Assembly (NCBI RefSeq): GCF_900106095.1
Contig: NZ_FNUD01000002.1
Coordinates: 3,989,501 to 4,053,500 of the forward strand
Reading direction: 5' to 3'
Origin: Pseudomonas deceptionensis
Lineage (GTDB): Bacteria > Pseudomonadota > Gammaproteobacteria > Pseudomonadales > Pseudomonadaceae
Length of the DNA stretch: 64,000 nt
The position numbers and the translations under genes were made by a program. This document shows positions 46,280 to 55,581 of the stretch, piece after piece. Numbering within the stretch: position 1 is the first letter of the stretch; every line of letters starts with the position of its first letter. Under the pieces are notes generated by a model. The model did not search any database and was not told where the DNA came from. It saw only the letters and a program-made list of their open reading frames with translations.

Positions 46280-46660
46280 TCAGCGCGCCAGCCAGGCGCC
46301 GAATGCGGCGGCGGCCAGACCGACCAGTACCGAAATGATCAGATAGCCTGCCGCCCAGGCACGATCCTTGGCTTTGGCCAGTTTGGAAGCATCCAGCTGC
46401 ATACTGCTGAAAGTGGTGTAGCCGCCAAGAATACCGGTGAGCACGGCAGCACTCAGGAAATCTCCATAGCGGTCGCGCCAGTCCACGGTAAACAGGATGC
46501 TCAGGTACCCGATCACAAAGGCGCCGCTGACGTTGATCAAAAACGTGCCCAGCGGGAACGGACCTTTATAAAACTGGCCCACGCGAAGGCCTATCCACCA
46601 GCGCAGCAGCGACCCCAGCCCGCCTCCCAGTCCGACCCAAAAAACATCCAGCGCAGTCAT
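46280..46660 (-). CDS. crcB: Fluoride channel Fluc/CrcB (first of a tandem pair)
   Basis: A 126-residue Fluc channel with [14 protein letters not shown] at the N-terminus, [16 protein letters not shown] in helix 2 and [15 protein letters not shown] in helix 3. It is clearly diverged from the neighbour 16 bp downstream, so the pair is not a recent duplication. The two genes form a minus-strand operon facing away from higBA. Confidence 0.9.
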   Translation of the reverse strand: MTALDVFWVGLGGGLGSLLRWWIGLRVGQFYKGPFPLGTFLINVSGAFVIGYLSILFTVDWRDRYGDFLSAAVLTGILGGYTTFSSMQLDASKLAKAKDRAWAAGYLIISVLVGLAAAAFGAWLAR

Positions 46661-46827
46661 GAAATTCCCTCTCGTGCCTGTTGGTTAGTGGGGGGAACTC
46701 TAGTTCAGAATTACCAGGAGGCACGTGATTTGGAGCATGAGGGGCACCACACACTTTCTTGAACGTTGTGTCTGGTATTAACGAGGAGGACTTGGTAATT
46801 GAATAGCCGCTTAGAAATGGAAGTCAC

Positions 46828-46856
46828 TTGCGAAAGTCCCACTGTGGGACTAGGAT
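46828..46856 (+). promoter_or_regulatory. higBA promoter and operator
   Basis: TTGCGA (46828-46833) and TAGGAT (46851-46856) are 17 bp apart. The perfect palindrome AGTCCCACTGTGGGACT (46835-46851, 8-bp arms and one central base) fills the spacer, where HigA or HigBA would bind and repress. The expected transcription start falls on or next to the higB ATG (46863). Confidence 0.6.
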
Positions 46857-46862
46857 CGTTCT

Positions 46863-47165
46863 ATGAGAATTGTTGCGACCAGTCCGCTCGAAAAATTTTG
46901 GCAACAGCATCCGGGCTCGAAACAGTCTTTCCTTTGCTGGATAGATCAGGCCAGGCAGGCCAACTGGCAAACACCCGTCGACATCAAGGCCCAGTTTCGC
47001 CAGGCCAGCATTCTCAAAAGCAGCAGAGTCGTATTCAACATCAAAGGTAACGAATATCGACTCGTGGTCGCTGTGGCTTACCGCTACAGCGCCCTTTACA
47101 TCAAATTCGTCGGTACGCACAAACAGTACGACGCCATTGATGCTGATACCGTTGAAATGGAGTAA
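46863..47165 (+). CDS. higB: HigB-family mRNA interferase toxin
   Basis: A 100-residue RelE-superfamily toxin of the E. coli HigB type. Family marks are WQTPVDIKAQFRQASILKSSRVVFNIKGNEYRL (in parts) and the C-terminal KFVGTHKQYDAIDA, in which H and Y take part in ribosome-dependent mRNA cleavage. The toxin precedes the antitoxin, as usual for hig loci, and the stop lies 3 bp before higA. No ribosome site is visible and the promoter is so close that the messenger may be leaderless. Confidence 0.88.
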   Translation: MRIVATSPLEKFWQQHPGSKQSFLCWIDQARQANWQTPVDIKAQFRQASILKSSRVVFNIKGNEYRLVVAVAYRYSALYIKFVGTHKQYDAIDADTVEME

Positions 47166-47168
47166 CCC

Positions 47169-47570
47169 ATGAATATTCGTCCAATCCGTACTGAACAAGA
47201 CTACCAGGACGCCCTGAAGGCTGTTTCCCCTCTGTTCGACAAAGAACCGGAACCAGGCACACCGCAAGGCGACTACTTCGATGTCATGATCACCTTGATC
47301 GAAGCCTATGAAGCGAAGCACTTCCCCATAGACCTGCCCAACCCGATAGAGGCCATACGCTTCAGGATGGAGCAGTCCGGGCTGTCACCTGCCGATCTGG
47401 TGCCCGCTATCGGAAGGCAGAACCGGGTTTACGAGGTGCTCAATGGCAAGCGAGCATTGACGCTGCCCATGATTTGGAAACTGCATGAGATGTTTGGCAT
47501 CCCGGCAGAAAGCTTGATCAGGCCGGCAAAACCCGAAGCCGCCAGGTATCCCGTCACCCCGGCGGTTTAA
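47169..47570 (+). CDS. higA: HigA-family antitoxin, helix-turn-helix repressor
   Basis: A 133-residue HigA. The N-terminal part with YFDVMITLIEAYEAKHFPID wraps the toxin; the C-terminal Xre helix-turn-helix (about 60-115, SPADLVPAIGRQNRVYEVLNGKR in parts) binds the operator upstream of higB. The GGAG site lies in the end of higB. Confidence 0.88.
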   Translation: MNIRPIRTEQDYQDALKAVSPLFDKEPEPGTPQGDYFDVMITLIEAYEAKHFPIDLPNPIEAIRFRMEQSGLSPADLVPAIGRQNRVYEVLNGKRALTLPMIWKLHEMFGIPAESLIRPAKPEAARYPVTPAV

Positions 47571-47638
47571 ATACAGGCGATTGCGATGAAAAGGAGTACC
47601 CTGCCCTCCGGCTTTATCCCCACGTTTATGGACCCCCT

Positions 47639-47917
47639 ATGTTTCCCAACGCTGAGCGCTACAACCACTCCACCGAATACGCCAACAAACTGGTCGACCG
47701 CATCGGTCAGACCCCTGCCTGGATTGCCCAGCGCATCGGCGTCACCGAAAAGCGCATGCGCTACATCCTCGCAGGCTCGCGCACGATCAAAGGCGACACC
47801 ACCGAAATCATCATGACCTACGCCGAGCAGTTTTGCCTGGAGTGCCTGGCCGCCGAGGCCAAGGCCGCTAAAGACCGCGCCAAATCCAAGTCGACAACAC
47901 CGGCCAGCGACGCTTAA
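47639..47917 (+). CDS. Small helix-turn-helix protein of unknown role
   Basis: A 92-residue protein. Residues 15-50 ([29 protein letters not shown] in parts) look like a phage-repressor-type helix-turn-helix; the tail is alanine- and lysine-rich. It sits 68 bp after higA and its last 4 bp overlap the end of the convergent polB gene. It may be a DNA-binding regulator, but no target is visible. Confidence 0.55.
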   Translation: MFPNAERYNHSTEYANKLVDRIGQTPAWIAQRIGVTEKRMRYILAGSRTIKGDTTEIIMTYAEQFCLECLAAEAKAAKDRAKSKSTTPASDA

Positions 47918-50277
47918 AACAACCCCATCTGCCCGCCCACCAGCGCGCTGAAGTCGTCGTCGACAAACACCAGAATCGCGTCCGCCACCGGTTGTAGCTG
48001 ACGCGTCAGGTAGTGGTCGTAATCCACTTCTGCGGTGCGGTTCTCCAGCGGTTGGGGCCCGGCCACAGTGATCACGTAGCTGATGGTGCCGCCGTTCTGG
48101 TACTGCCGGGGCCGACCGTGCTGGTCGTTGTATTCATCGGCCAGCCGCGCCGCCCGCACATGGGGCGGTACGTTGCGTTCGTAATCACTGAGCTGGCGAC
48201 GCAGACGCTTGCGGTAGATCAGCAGGTCGTCATGCTCGCCCGCCAGGGTGCTGCGCACAAAATCGCGCACATAGTCCTGATAGGGCTGACGATTGAAAAT
48301 GCGCAGGTACAACGCCTGCTGAAACTGCTGGGCCAGCGGCGACCAGTCGCTGCGCACGGTCTCAAGCCCCTTGTAGACCATCTCCCGACGCCCGTCCGGG
48401 TGCACGACCAGCCCCGCGTAACGCTTTTTACTGCCCTCTTCGGCTCCGCGAATCGTGGGCATCAGGAACCGGCTGTAGTGGGTTTCGAACTGGAGTTCAA
48501 GGGCACTGGTGAGACCGTATTCGTCACGTACATGGGCCTGCCACCACTGATTGACGTGCTGCACCAGTTCGCGACCGATACGGGCGGCGTCTTCTTCACT
48601 GTGTTCGCTGCGCAGCCAGACAAAGGTGGAGTCGGTGTCGCCATAGATCACGCTGTAACCCCGGGCCTCGATCAAGGCCCGGGTCTTGAGCATGATTTCA
48701 TGCCCGCGCAGGGTGATCGACGAAGCAAGCCGCGTGTCGAAAAAGCGGCAGCCGCTGGAACCCAGCACCCCGTAAAACGCATTCATGATGATTTTCAGGG
48801 CTTGAGACAACGGTGCGTTTTTTTCGCGCTTGGCGACTTCGCGACCATTGGCCACCCGTTCGACAATGGCGGGCAAGCAATGCCGGGTTCGCGAAAAGCG
48901 CGCCCCGCGAAAGCCCGGCACCGAGGCCTCGTCACTCGGGTCGCGCAGCCCTTCCACCAGCCCCAGCGGGTCGATCAGAAAGGTACGGATAATCGACGGG
49001 TACAGGCTTTTGTAGTCGAGCACCAGCACCGACTCATACAGGCCCGGCTGAGACTCCATCACAAAGCCGCCAGGGCTGGCCTGGGGTGGTTTGTCGCCCA
49101 GATTGGGCGCGACAAACCCCTGGCGGTGCATCAAGGGCATGTACAGGTGATAAAACGCCGCCACCGAGCCGCCGCTGCGGTCCGCTTCAAGGCCCGTGAC
49201 CGAGGCGCGCTCCAGCAGAAAGGTCAGCAACTGGGTTTTCGCAAAGATTCGCGTGACCAGCTCGCAGTCCTTAAGGTTGTAGCGCGCCAGCGCAGGCTTG
49301 TCCTGGGCAAACATGCGGTTGATTTCGTCCATGCGCTGGTACGGCGTGCTGATGTCCTTGCCCTCACCGAGCAAGGTCTGGGCGACGTTTTCCAGGCTGA
49401 AGGAAGGAAACGACCAGGTGGCCGAGCGCAGCGACTCAATACCGTCGATGATCAATCGGCCCGCGGCACTGGCGAAAAAGTGGTTTTTGCGGGTGCCGTG
49501 TTCGCGCCACTGCATTTCACTGCCTGCACGCCCCAGCAGCAACGGGATACCCAGGCGGCGGGCATGCTCATGCAACACCCGCAGGTCGAATTGAACGACG
49601 TTCCAGCCAATGATTGCATCGGGATCATGTTGCGCCAGCCACTGGTTCAGGCGTAGCAGCAGATCGCCCCGGGTGGCGCAAAACTCAAGGTCGAAGTCCA
49701 CCGCCGTGTCGGCCTCAGTGGCCTTGCCCAGCATGTACACCTGGCGCTGGCCGCAGCCCTCAAGGGCGATGGAATACAAATCGCCCTGGGGGCTGGTTTC
49801 GATGTCCAGGGATACCAGTTTCAAGCGCGGGCGATAGTCGGGATGGGGTTTGATCCGCGTGTCCAGCAACGGACCATCGCCCTGGGCAAGGCCGCCGAAA
49901 CTCACCGGCGCGGTGATAAAGCGCTCCATCAGGAAACGCTCGGGCGGGCGCACATCGGCCTCGAACACATCGATCCCGGCACGACGCAGGCGCTGGGCAA
50001 TGTCCATCAACTGGGCATGTTGCCGGCAGTAAAGGCCGATCACCGGGCGCGATTGAAAGTCACACAGCGCCAGTTCACGAAACTCGATACCGCGCTCATC
50101 CTGCAGCAGCGTCTGCGCCTGGGCGCGCTGCGCTGCCGGGATAAACGCGGTTGATGCCTGATAAGGCACGCGCACGTGCCGGGGGCCCTCATCGGTGGCC
50201 AGCCAGAACTCGACCTCGATGCCCGCTGGCGTGTCGCGCCAGTGCCGGGTCAGGACAAAACCCTGTTTCAAGTCCAC
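47914..50277 (-). CDS. polB: DNA polymerase II (family B)
   Basis: A 787-residue family B polymerase with an intact exonuclease (DIETS at 158-162, [19 protein letters not shown]) and polymerase ([32 protein letters not shown] in parts, [10 protein letters not shown]). It carries out translesion and replication-restart synthesis. In E. coli it is SOS-induced; no LexA site was looked for with success here. The 4-bp overlap of its 3' end with a convergent gene is unusual but not disabling. Confidence 0.95.
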   Translation of the reverse strand: MDLKQGFVLTRHWRDTPAGIEVEFWLATDEGPRHVRVPYQASTAFIPAAQRAQAQTLLQDERGIEFRELALCDFQSRPVIGLYCRQHAQLMDIAQRLRRAGIDVFEADVRPPERFLMERFITAPVSFGGLAQGDGPLLDTRIKPHPDYRPRLKLVSLDIETSPQGDLYSIALEGCGQRQVYMLGKATEADTAVDFDLEFCATRGDLLLRLNQWLAQHDPDAIIGWNVVQFDLRVLHEHARRLGIPLLLGRAGSEMQWREHGTRKNHFFASAAGRLIIDGIESLRSATWSFPSFSLENVAQTLLGEGKDISTPYQRMDEINRMFAQDKPALARYNLKDCELVTRIFAKTQLLTFLLERASVTGLEADRSGGSVAAFYHLYMPLMHRQGFVAPNLGDKPPQASPGGFVMESQPGLYESVLVLDYKSLYPSIIRTFLIDPLGLVEGLRDPSDEASVPGFRGARFSRTRHCLPAIVERVANGREVAKREKNAPLSQALKIIMNAFYGVLGSSGCRFFDTRLASSITLRGHEIMLKTRALIEARGYSVIYGDTDSTFVWLRSEHSEEDAARIGRELVQHVNQWWQAHVRDEYGLTSALELQFETHYSRFLMPTIRGAEEGSKKRYAGLVVHPDGRREMVYKGLETVRSDWSPLAQQFQQALYLRIFNRQPYQDYVRDFVRSTLAGEHDDLLIYRKRLRRQLSDYERNVPPHVRAARLADEYNDQHGRPRQYQNGGTISYVITVAGPQPLENRTAEVDYDHYLTRQLQPVADAILVFVDDDFSALVGGQMGLF

Positions 50278-50307
50278 CGCTGCAGCCTCACAGATCGGCC
50301 TGACGGG

Positions 50308-50661
50308 TTACAGGCATGTCGCCAGCATGGCCAGGCGGCGCATCGCTGCGCTGTCGTCGGGCTGTTTTGCGTAATAGCTCACCGCCGTTCCCGTGCCTTG
50401 CGACACCAGATCGGCAAAGGACTCGGCGCTGCGGGTGTAAACCGTCTGCTGGCCCGGCTTGTCGGTATTGATATAGGCACTGGCATCGACCCCGAACACG
50501 CCTTCGTCCTGCCACGAGAACTTGACGCACTCGGCAACCAGCGGCATCGGTTTGGCCGAGCTCAGCACCCGTGTCGGGCTTTTGCTGCGCGCCTCATTCA
50601 TCGCCGGTGAAATACAGCCGGCCAACAAGGCCAGGCTCACAGCGCCGATCAGCATTCGCAT
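50308..50661 (-). CDS. Small exported lipoprotein, unknown function
   Basis: A 117-residue lipoprotein. The ATG at 50661 gives a signal peptide with the lipobox LLAGC (cysteine at residue 16); the longer frame to 50739 is not needed. Residues 40-110 (VAECVKFSWQDEGVFGVDA and TAVSYYAKQ) resemble small Pseudomonas periplasmic proteins of unknown role. It is 30 bp upstream of polB on the same strand and could be cotranscribed. Confidence 0.7.
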   Translation of the reverse strand: MRMLIGAVSLALLAGCISPAMNEARSKSPTRVLSSAKPMPLVAECVKFSWQDEGVFGVDASAYINTDKPGQQTVYTRSAESFADLVSQGTGTAVSYYAKQPDDSAAMRRLAMLATCL

Positions 50662-50920
50662 TGGATGTCCCCTGAAAAAGTTGAGCACGATAGCACGCTG
50701 ATAGCGCGGTTTCATTTTCACCGCCCTCCCTTCGCACACAAGTTACCGCTGGTCGCCAAACAGTGACGTGCTGCACAGAACCTACTAGCACTTCGCTACA
50801 CGCCTGGCGAAGCATCGGTTTGCTGCTAGCGTTATCAGACAGTTCCCACACGATACATAGGGTCAGCACCTTTGCCCCACTTGACAAAAAACGCCAAAAC
50901 GCGATTGAAGGAGCAATGCA

Positions 50921-51829
50921 ATGGGGTTGACCACCGCCCGAAAGGCCAGTTACACCGCACTTACGCTGGCCATGGTGCCGCTGATGGGTTGGGCTGATAA
51001 CGCTCGAGACTGGCAAAACCTGCCAACCGATTTGAACATGCTGTTTGGCTACTACAGCCGGGTCGACACCAACACCCCTATTGATACCTCGCTGCCCATA
51101 GACGGCCTGTCACTCAATGCTGACGTTTACATCCTGCGACTTGCCCGTTCATTCGCAGTCGATGGCCGCAACAGCGCAATCCAGATCCTGCAACCCTATG
51201 CAGACCTTTCGGCGTCGTTCGACAACGCGCGGTACTTCAGCGGCACCAAGCACAACGGCGGCATGGGCGACACCCAGGTGGTACTGGTGCACAACATCTT
51301 TGGCGGCCCGGCCCTGTCCAAGGAAGAGTTTGCCAAGGCAACGCCCGAAACCTTCCTGACGGGTGCGGTGTGGGTCACCACGCCAACCGGAGATTACGAC
51401 AAGAATCGGGTGATCAATATCGGTGCCAACCGCTGGGTGTTCAAACCGGAGCTGGGCTTCGGCACACCGTTTGGCCCGACGTGGCTGGAGGTCAATACCT
51501 GGGTTTCACTGTTCGGTGACAACGACGATTACCAGGGCGACAGAAAGCTCGAACAAAAACCGCTGTATGCCGTCGAAGGCCACTACAGCTACACCATCAA
51601 CCGTGCGTTGTGGGCGTCGCTGGATGCCACTTACAGCCGCGGCGGCGAAACCAAAATCGACGGTGACTGGCAGGACAACAAACAGGAAAACACCCTGGTA
51701 GGCGCCAGTATGGGGTTCATGCTGTCGCCCCAGTTCGGCGGCATGCTGGCATACACCGACACAGTGGCGGAGCGCACGGGCTCACCCGATGTCGCCACCT
51801 GGACGGTTCGCATGCAGTACGTCTGGTAG
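50921..51829 (+). CDS. Outer-membrane transporter-like protein (Phenol_MetA_deg family)
   Basis: A 302-residue exported protein. The signal peptide ends near residue 25 (MGWA). The rest is beta-rich with alternating aromatic strands (RWVFKPELGFGTPFGPTWLEV, in parts) and a terminal MQYVW, as expected for an outer-membrane barrel of the family first noted in meta-cleavage phenol operons and often called a transporter. AAGGAG lies 6 bases before the ATG. It opens the plus-strand run that continues with DUF2092, DUF6515-like and MoxR genes; the intervals are short, suggesting one transcript. Confidence 0.7.
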   Translation: MGLTTARKASYTALTLAMVPLMGWADNARDWQNLPTDLNMLFGYYSRVDTNTPIDTSLPIDGLSLNADVYILRLARSFAVDGRNSAIQILQPYADLSASFDNARYFSGTKHNGGMGDTQVVLVHNIFGGPALSKEEFAKATPETFLTGAVWVTTPTGDYDKNRVINIGANRWVFKPELGFGTPFGPTWLEVNTWVSLFGDNDDYQGDRKLEQKPLYAVEGHYSYTINRALWASLDATYSRGGETKIDGDWQDNKQENTLVGASMGFMLSPQFGGMLAYTDTVAERTGSPDVATWTVRMQYVW

Positions 51830-51840
51830 AGGCCGCCCCC

Positions 51841-52602
51841 ATGCCCCCCTTCCGTCACGCCTTGCTGGGCCTGCTCCTGGCAATTACCGGTCAGGCGCAG
51901 GCTGGCGATGCAGTTGCCATTGAACCCGGGGCCTTGCAGGCACTGGAGCGGATGGGCAGCTATTTGCGCAGCCTCAAGCAGTTCGGCGTCGAGGCCCGCA
52001 GCCAGACCGATCAGGTGCTGGAAAACGGTCAGACCATCGAATTTCACCATGCCACCCGACTGCTGGCCCAACAGCCTGACAAGCTGATGGTTTCGGTTGA
52101 CGACCAGGGCATGCGGCGCAGCCTCTATTACAACGGCAAGACCTTCACCCTCTACCAGAGCCCCAGCACCTACTACGCCCGCACCCCGGCGCCTGCCAGC
52201 ATTGACGCGCTGATCGACGTGCTCGACGTGCGCTACGGCATTGAATTGCCGCTGGCGGACCTGTTCCGCTGGAATGCCGGCACCGCCCGGCAGGTGGGGC
52301 TCAAGTCCGCCGTGCTGATTGGCAGCGACACCCTGGACGGCCAGCGCTGCGACCATTACGCCTTGCGCCAGGACGATATCGACTGGCAGTTGTGGCTGCG
52401 CCAGGGGGAGCAACCTCTGCCCTGCCGCCTGACCATCAGCCGCCGTGACATCCCCGAAAAGCCCCGCCACAGCGTGGACTACACCTGGCAACTCAACGCA
52501 CCGATCAACGCCGGCAGCTTTGAGTTCGTACCGCCCGCAGGCGCTCAAGAAGTGCCCCTGCAGTGGGCGCCCAACAAGTACAGCCTGGAGGCACAGCCAT
52601 GA
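51841..52602 (+). CDS. Exported DUF2092-family protein
   Basis: A 253-residue protein with a signal peptide (about 1-21, GQAQA). It matches the DUF2092 pattern: an early helix ALERMGSYLRSLKQF, then a beta-sheet with LMVSVDDQGMRRSLYYNGKTFTLY and GSDTLDGQRCDHYALRQDD (in parts), resembling LolA/LolB-like lipid-binding folds. It starts 11 bp after the preceding gene and overlaps the next by 4 bp. A periplasmic carrier or sensor role is plausible but unproven. Confidence 0.75.
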   Translation: MPPFRHALLGLLLAITGQAQAGDAVAIEPGALQALERMGSYLRSLKQFGVEARSQTDQVLENGQTIEFHHATRLLAQQPDKLMVSVDDQGMRRSLYYNGKTFTLYQSPSTYYARTPAPASIDALIDVLDVRYGIELPLADLFRWNAGTARQVGLKSAVLIGSDTLDGQRCDHYALRQDDIDWQLWLRQGEQPLPCRLTISRRDIPEKPRHSVDYTWQLNAPINAGSFEFVPPAGAQEVPLQWAPNKYSLEAQP

Positions 52603-53129
52603 AGCGCATGCATTGGCTGCTGTGTGGCGTGCTCAGTGCCAGCCTGCTGCATACCTCCATCGCCCAGGCCTGGCAAATGCGCAATGGGGGCGGCGCACGT
52701 ACCTTTGTCGTGCCCCACAACGGCGGCCATCCACCGCCGGCCCCGCACCCCATGCCGCAGCCACAACCGCATCCGCAACCCGGGCCGCATCCCTATCCAC
52801 AGCCAGGGCCGCATCCTTATCCGCAACCACAGCCGGGGCCACACCCCTACCCTGGTCCCGGGCCTCACCCGCCACCGCCCATGCCACCGCCGCCGCCCCC
52901 TCCACCGCCGCCACCGGATAACTGGTATCACCCATGGGCCGCAGCCGCAGTGATCGGTGCAACCACGGCGACGGTGCTGGCCATCGGTACGCAAGTGGCC
53001 AGTGTGCCGCCGGGTTGCGTGTCGGTGGTGGCCAGCAATGTGGCGTATCAGCACTGTGGCCCCACCTGGTACCAACCGCGTTACGTGGGCGGCAATGTGC
53101 AGTTTGTGGTGGTCCCCGCCCCCTGGTAA
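52599..53129 (+). CDS. Exported Pro/His-rich DUF6515-like protein
   Basis: A 176-residue protein with a signal peptide (about 1-24). Residues 45-107 are almost all proline, histidine, glutamine and glycine, with GPHPYPQP repeated and a final run of prolines. A hydrophobic alanine-rich segment (112-132) and a small C-terminal domain with two cysteines (PPGCVSV and YQHCGPTWY) follow. GGAGG precedes the ATG, which overlaps the DUF2092 stop. The histidine spacing would allow metal binding or cell-wall spanning. Confidence 0.7.
   Translation: MKRMHWLLCGVLSASLLHTSIAQAWQMRNGGGARTFVVPHNGGHPPPAPHPMPQPQPHPQPGPHPYPQPGPHPYPQPQPGPHPYPGPGPHPPPPMPPPPPPPPPPPDNWYHPWAAAAVIGATTATVLAIGTQVASVPPGCVSVVASNVAYQHCGPTWYQPRYVGGNVQFVVVPAPW
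52740..52919 (+). repeat. Degenerate tandem repeat coding for PHPYPQPG units
   Basis: Copies of a 24- to 27-base unit such as CAGGGCCGCATCCCTATCCA are arranged in tandem inside the Pro/His-rich gene and end in a CCG/CCA/CCC tract. This type of repeat can change length by slippage between strains. Confidence 0.6.
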
Positions 53130-53153
53130 TCGTGCTCAAGCAAGGAATGCTTT

Positions 53154-54134
53154 ATGACAGCGCTCAACGATCTAAACGCCCTGCAAGCCAGCATCGCCGA
53201 AGCGGTGCTGGGGCAGGATGAGGTTATCCGCCAGATCATTGTCGGCCTGCTGGCCAACGGGCATCTGTTGCTGGAAAGCCTGCCGGGGCTGGCCAAGACC
53301 CGTACCGTCAAGGCGCTGGCCAAACACCTGGACGCCAAGATGAGCCGCATCCAGTTCACCCCCGACCTGTTGCCTTCGGACATCACCGGTGCCGAGGTGC
53401 TGCATCAGGTCGACGGACAGAACCAGATCATGTTCCAGCCCGGCCCACTGTTCGGCAACCTGATCCTGGCGGACGAAATCAACCGCGCCCCGGCCAAGGT
53501 GCAGGCCGCCTTGCTGGAAGCCATGGAAGAACGCCAAATCACCGTGGCCGGCAACAGCCATCAATTGCCCGAGCTGTTTATTGTGCTGGCCACCCAAAAC
53601 CCTATCGAGCAAGAAGGCACCTACCCGCTGCCCGAGGCGCAGATGGACCGCTTTCTGATGAAGGTATTGCTCGACTACCCCAACCCTGCGCACGAGTCGC
53701 AAGTGTTGCGCATGCTGCGGGCCGAGGAACAGGCGCAAGGCGCCACGGCCGATACTGCCCCGGGGTTCGCCCTGGGCCAGGAGGCCATTTTCGCCGCCCG
53801 CCGTGAAGTCAGTGCGGTGGCCGTTTCGCCCGCCATCGACCGCTACCTGATCGACCTGATCAACGCCACCCGCCACCCCGCCGACTACGACCCTGACCTG
53901 GCGCGCTGGATCGCCATCGGCGCCAGCCCCCGGGGCGGCATCGGTCTGGACCGTTGCGCCCGGGCCGACGCCTGGCTGCGCGGTCAGGCATTCGTTTCGC
54001 CCGATAACGTGCGCGCGGTGGTGCATCCAGTGCTGCGTCATCGCCTGCAACTGAGTTACGACGCAGTGGCCGATGGCGTCAGCGCCGATCAAGTACTCGA
54101 CCGACTGCTCGAAAAAGTCGCAATACCGGCCTGA
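53154..54134 (+). CDS. MoxR-family AAA+ ATPase
   Basis: A 326-residue AAA+ ATPase. Walker A is ESLPGLAKT (about 42-50), Walker B LILADEINRAP, sensor 1 VLATQNPIEQEGTYPLPEAQMDRF (in parts), and sensor 2 lies in the C-terminal lid. MoxR ATPases work with VWA-domain proteins as chaperones that insert metal or assemble complexes. Five downstream genes supply exactly such partners (DUF58, two VWA proteins, BatD), 11 bp or less apart. Confidence 0.92.
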   Translation: MTALNDLNALQASIAEAVLGQDEVIRQIIVGLLANGHLLLESLPGLAKTRTVKALAKHLDAKMSRIQFTPDLLPSDITGAEVLHQVDGQNQIMFQPGPLFGNLILADEINRAPAKVQAALLEAMEERQITVAGNSHQLPELFIVLATQNPIEQEGTYPLPEAQMDRFLMKVLLDYPNPAHESQVLRMLRAEEQAQGATADTAPGFALGQEAIFAARREVSAVAVSPAIDRYLIDLINATRHPADYDPDLARWIAIGASPRGGIGLDRCARADAWLRGQAFVSPDNVRAVVHPVLRHRLQLSYDAVADGVSADQVLDRLLEKVAIPA

Positions 54135-54145
54135 GGAGCTTGCCG

Positions 54146-55096
54146 ATGTACGCTCCACAGCAAGCCGCCGATGGATTGGTGTATGTGTCTCTGGCGCAAT
54201 TGATGGCGCTGGAATTCAAGGCGCGTGCGTTGAGTTTTGTCGCCCGCCAACCCCAGGGCAGCATCCTTTCGGGCAACCATGCTTCGCGCTTGCGCGGCCG
54301 TGGATTGAATTTCGACGAGCTGCGCCGCTACCAGCCCGGTGACGACCTGCGCCACCTCGACTGGCGGGCCTCGTTGCGCACCGGTAAACCGGTGGTGCGC
54401 ACCTTTACCGAAGAGCGCGACCGCCCGGCGCTGATCCTGGTCGATCAGCGCATGTCGATGTTTTTTGGCTCCAGCCACAGCTTCAAATCCGCCACCGCCG
54501 CCGAGCTGGGCGCATTGGCCGCGTGGATGGTTTTCAACGCCGGCGACCGGGTCGGCGGGCTGGTGTTCAACGACCAGCGCATCGACAGCATCGCCCCGTT
54601 GCGCAGCCGCAAACGGGTCGAAGCGCTGTGCAGCAAAATCGTGCAGCAAAACCAGCAGCTCAATGCCACGCAACCCGACTGCGAAGACGCCGACCAGCTG
54701 GACAAGGTGCTGCAACACTGCCTTGCCGTAGCCGGTCATGACCACCTGATTTGCCTGATCAGCGATTTCGCCGGTGCAGGCCCGCGCACCCTGCAGCTGA
54801 TGCGCCAACTGGCGGTGCACAACGATGTGATCGCGATGCAGGTCTACGATCCCTTGGCGCTGGACCTGCCCAAAAACGGCCGCTTGCTGGTGACCCAGGG
54901 CCAACTGCAAGTGGAGCTGGCGGTGCAGCACCCGCACATCCGCCAACCCCTGGGAGACTTTCTCAGCGGCCGTTTCAAGGACATCGCCAGCCTGCTGCGC
55001 CGCAGCCAGGTGCCGTTGATGATGTTCAGCACCGCGCTGGATGCCCACAGCCAACTGCGCACTGAACTGGGCAAACTGGGCGGGCCGCGTCGATGA
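54146..55096 (+). CDS. DUF58 (VWA-like) protein
   Basis: A 316-residue protein. The ATG at 54146 has GAGGAG 8 bases upstream; the TTG two codons earlier is less likely. The signature RRYQPGDDLRHLDWRAS and RTFTEERDRPALILVDQRMSM mark a DUF58 protein, whose second part is a divergent von Willebrand A fold. It normally partners MoxR in the cytoplasm or at the membrane. Overlaps the next gene by 4 bp. Confidence 0.9.
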   Translation: MYAPQQAADGLVYVSLAQLMALEFKARALSFVARQPQGSILSGNHASRLRGRGLNFDELRRYQPGDDLRHLDWRASLRTGKPVVRTFTEERDRPALILVDQRMSMFFGSSHSFKSATAAELGALAAWMVFNAGDRVGGLVFNDQRIDSIAPLRSRKRVEALCSKIVQQNQQLNATQPDCEDADQLDKVLQHCLAVAGHDHLICLISDFAGAGPRTLQLMRQLAVHNDVIAMQVYDPLALDLPKNGRLLVTQGQLQVELAVQHPHIRQPLGDFLSGRFKDIASLLRRSQVPLMMFSTALDAHSQLRTELGKLGGPRR

Positions 55097-55581
55097 GCAC
55101 TCCCATCCCCAGCATCGATCAACTGCAAAACCTGGCCTTGCCTGCGCCCGTCAGTTACATGCCGCAGACCTGGGGCTGGTGGGCGTTGCTGGGGGTTGTG
55201 CTGGCCGGGCTGGCGGTCTGGGCCGCACGCACTTACTGGCTTTGGCGGCGTAACCGCTACCGGCGCGAGGCCTTGCAGCGTTTGGCCCAGCTGCGCGCGG
55301 CCAACGACCCGATCGCCACCCTGCGCGAGCTGCCCACGCTGCTCAAGCGCGTGGCCCTGTCCATGCCGGCCCCACAGGCTGTTGGCCCGTTGCAGGGGGC
55401 AGCCTGGCAAGGCTTTTTGCGCAGCCACAGCCCGCAACCGCTGCCAGACGATTTCAGCGAGCAACTGGCGTTCCTGGCCTATGCCCCGGATGACCAGTTG
55501 CTGGCATTGCCGGACACCCAGCGCCAGTACCTGTTCGAGACCTGCACACGCTGGGTGGAGCAACACCATGTTGCAGTTTGA
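55093..55581 (+). CDS. DUF4381 membrane protein
   Basis: A 162-residue protein with one membrane helix at about 26-48 (WWALLGVVLAGLAVWAA) and a soluble C-terminal helical part (ELPTLLKRVALSM). DUF4381 proteins occur almost only between DUF58 and BatA-like genes in MoxR operons. It overlaps its neighbours by 4 bp and 14 bp. Confidence 0.85.
   Translation: MSTPIPSIDQLQNLALPAPVSYMPQTWGWWALLGVVLAGLAVWAARTYWLWRRNRYRREALQRLAQLRAANDPIATLRELPTLLKRVALSMPAPQAVGPLQGAAWQGFLRSHSPQPLPDDFSEQLAFLAYAPDDQLLALPDTQRQYLFETCTRWVEQHHVAV

Noticed and set aside
46661..46800. A possible fluoride riboswitch before the crcB pair
   Set aside because: I looked for the conserved GGNGATGG and pseudoknot segments of the crcB motif on the minus strand and did not find them; only a short GTGCCT/AGGCAC inverted repeat is present.
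48013..49656. A 547-codon plus-strand open frame opposite polB
   Set aside because: Antisense shadow of an intact DNA polymerase II gene; no ribosome site and no recognisable domain.
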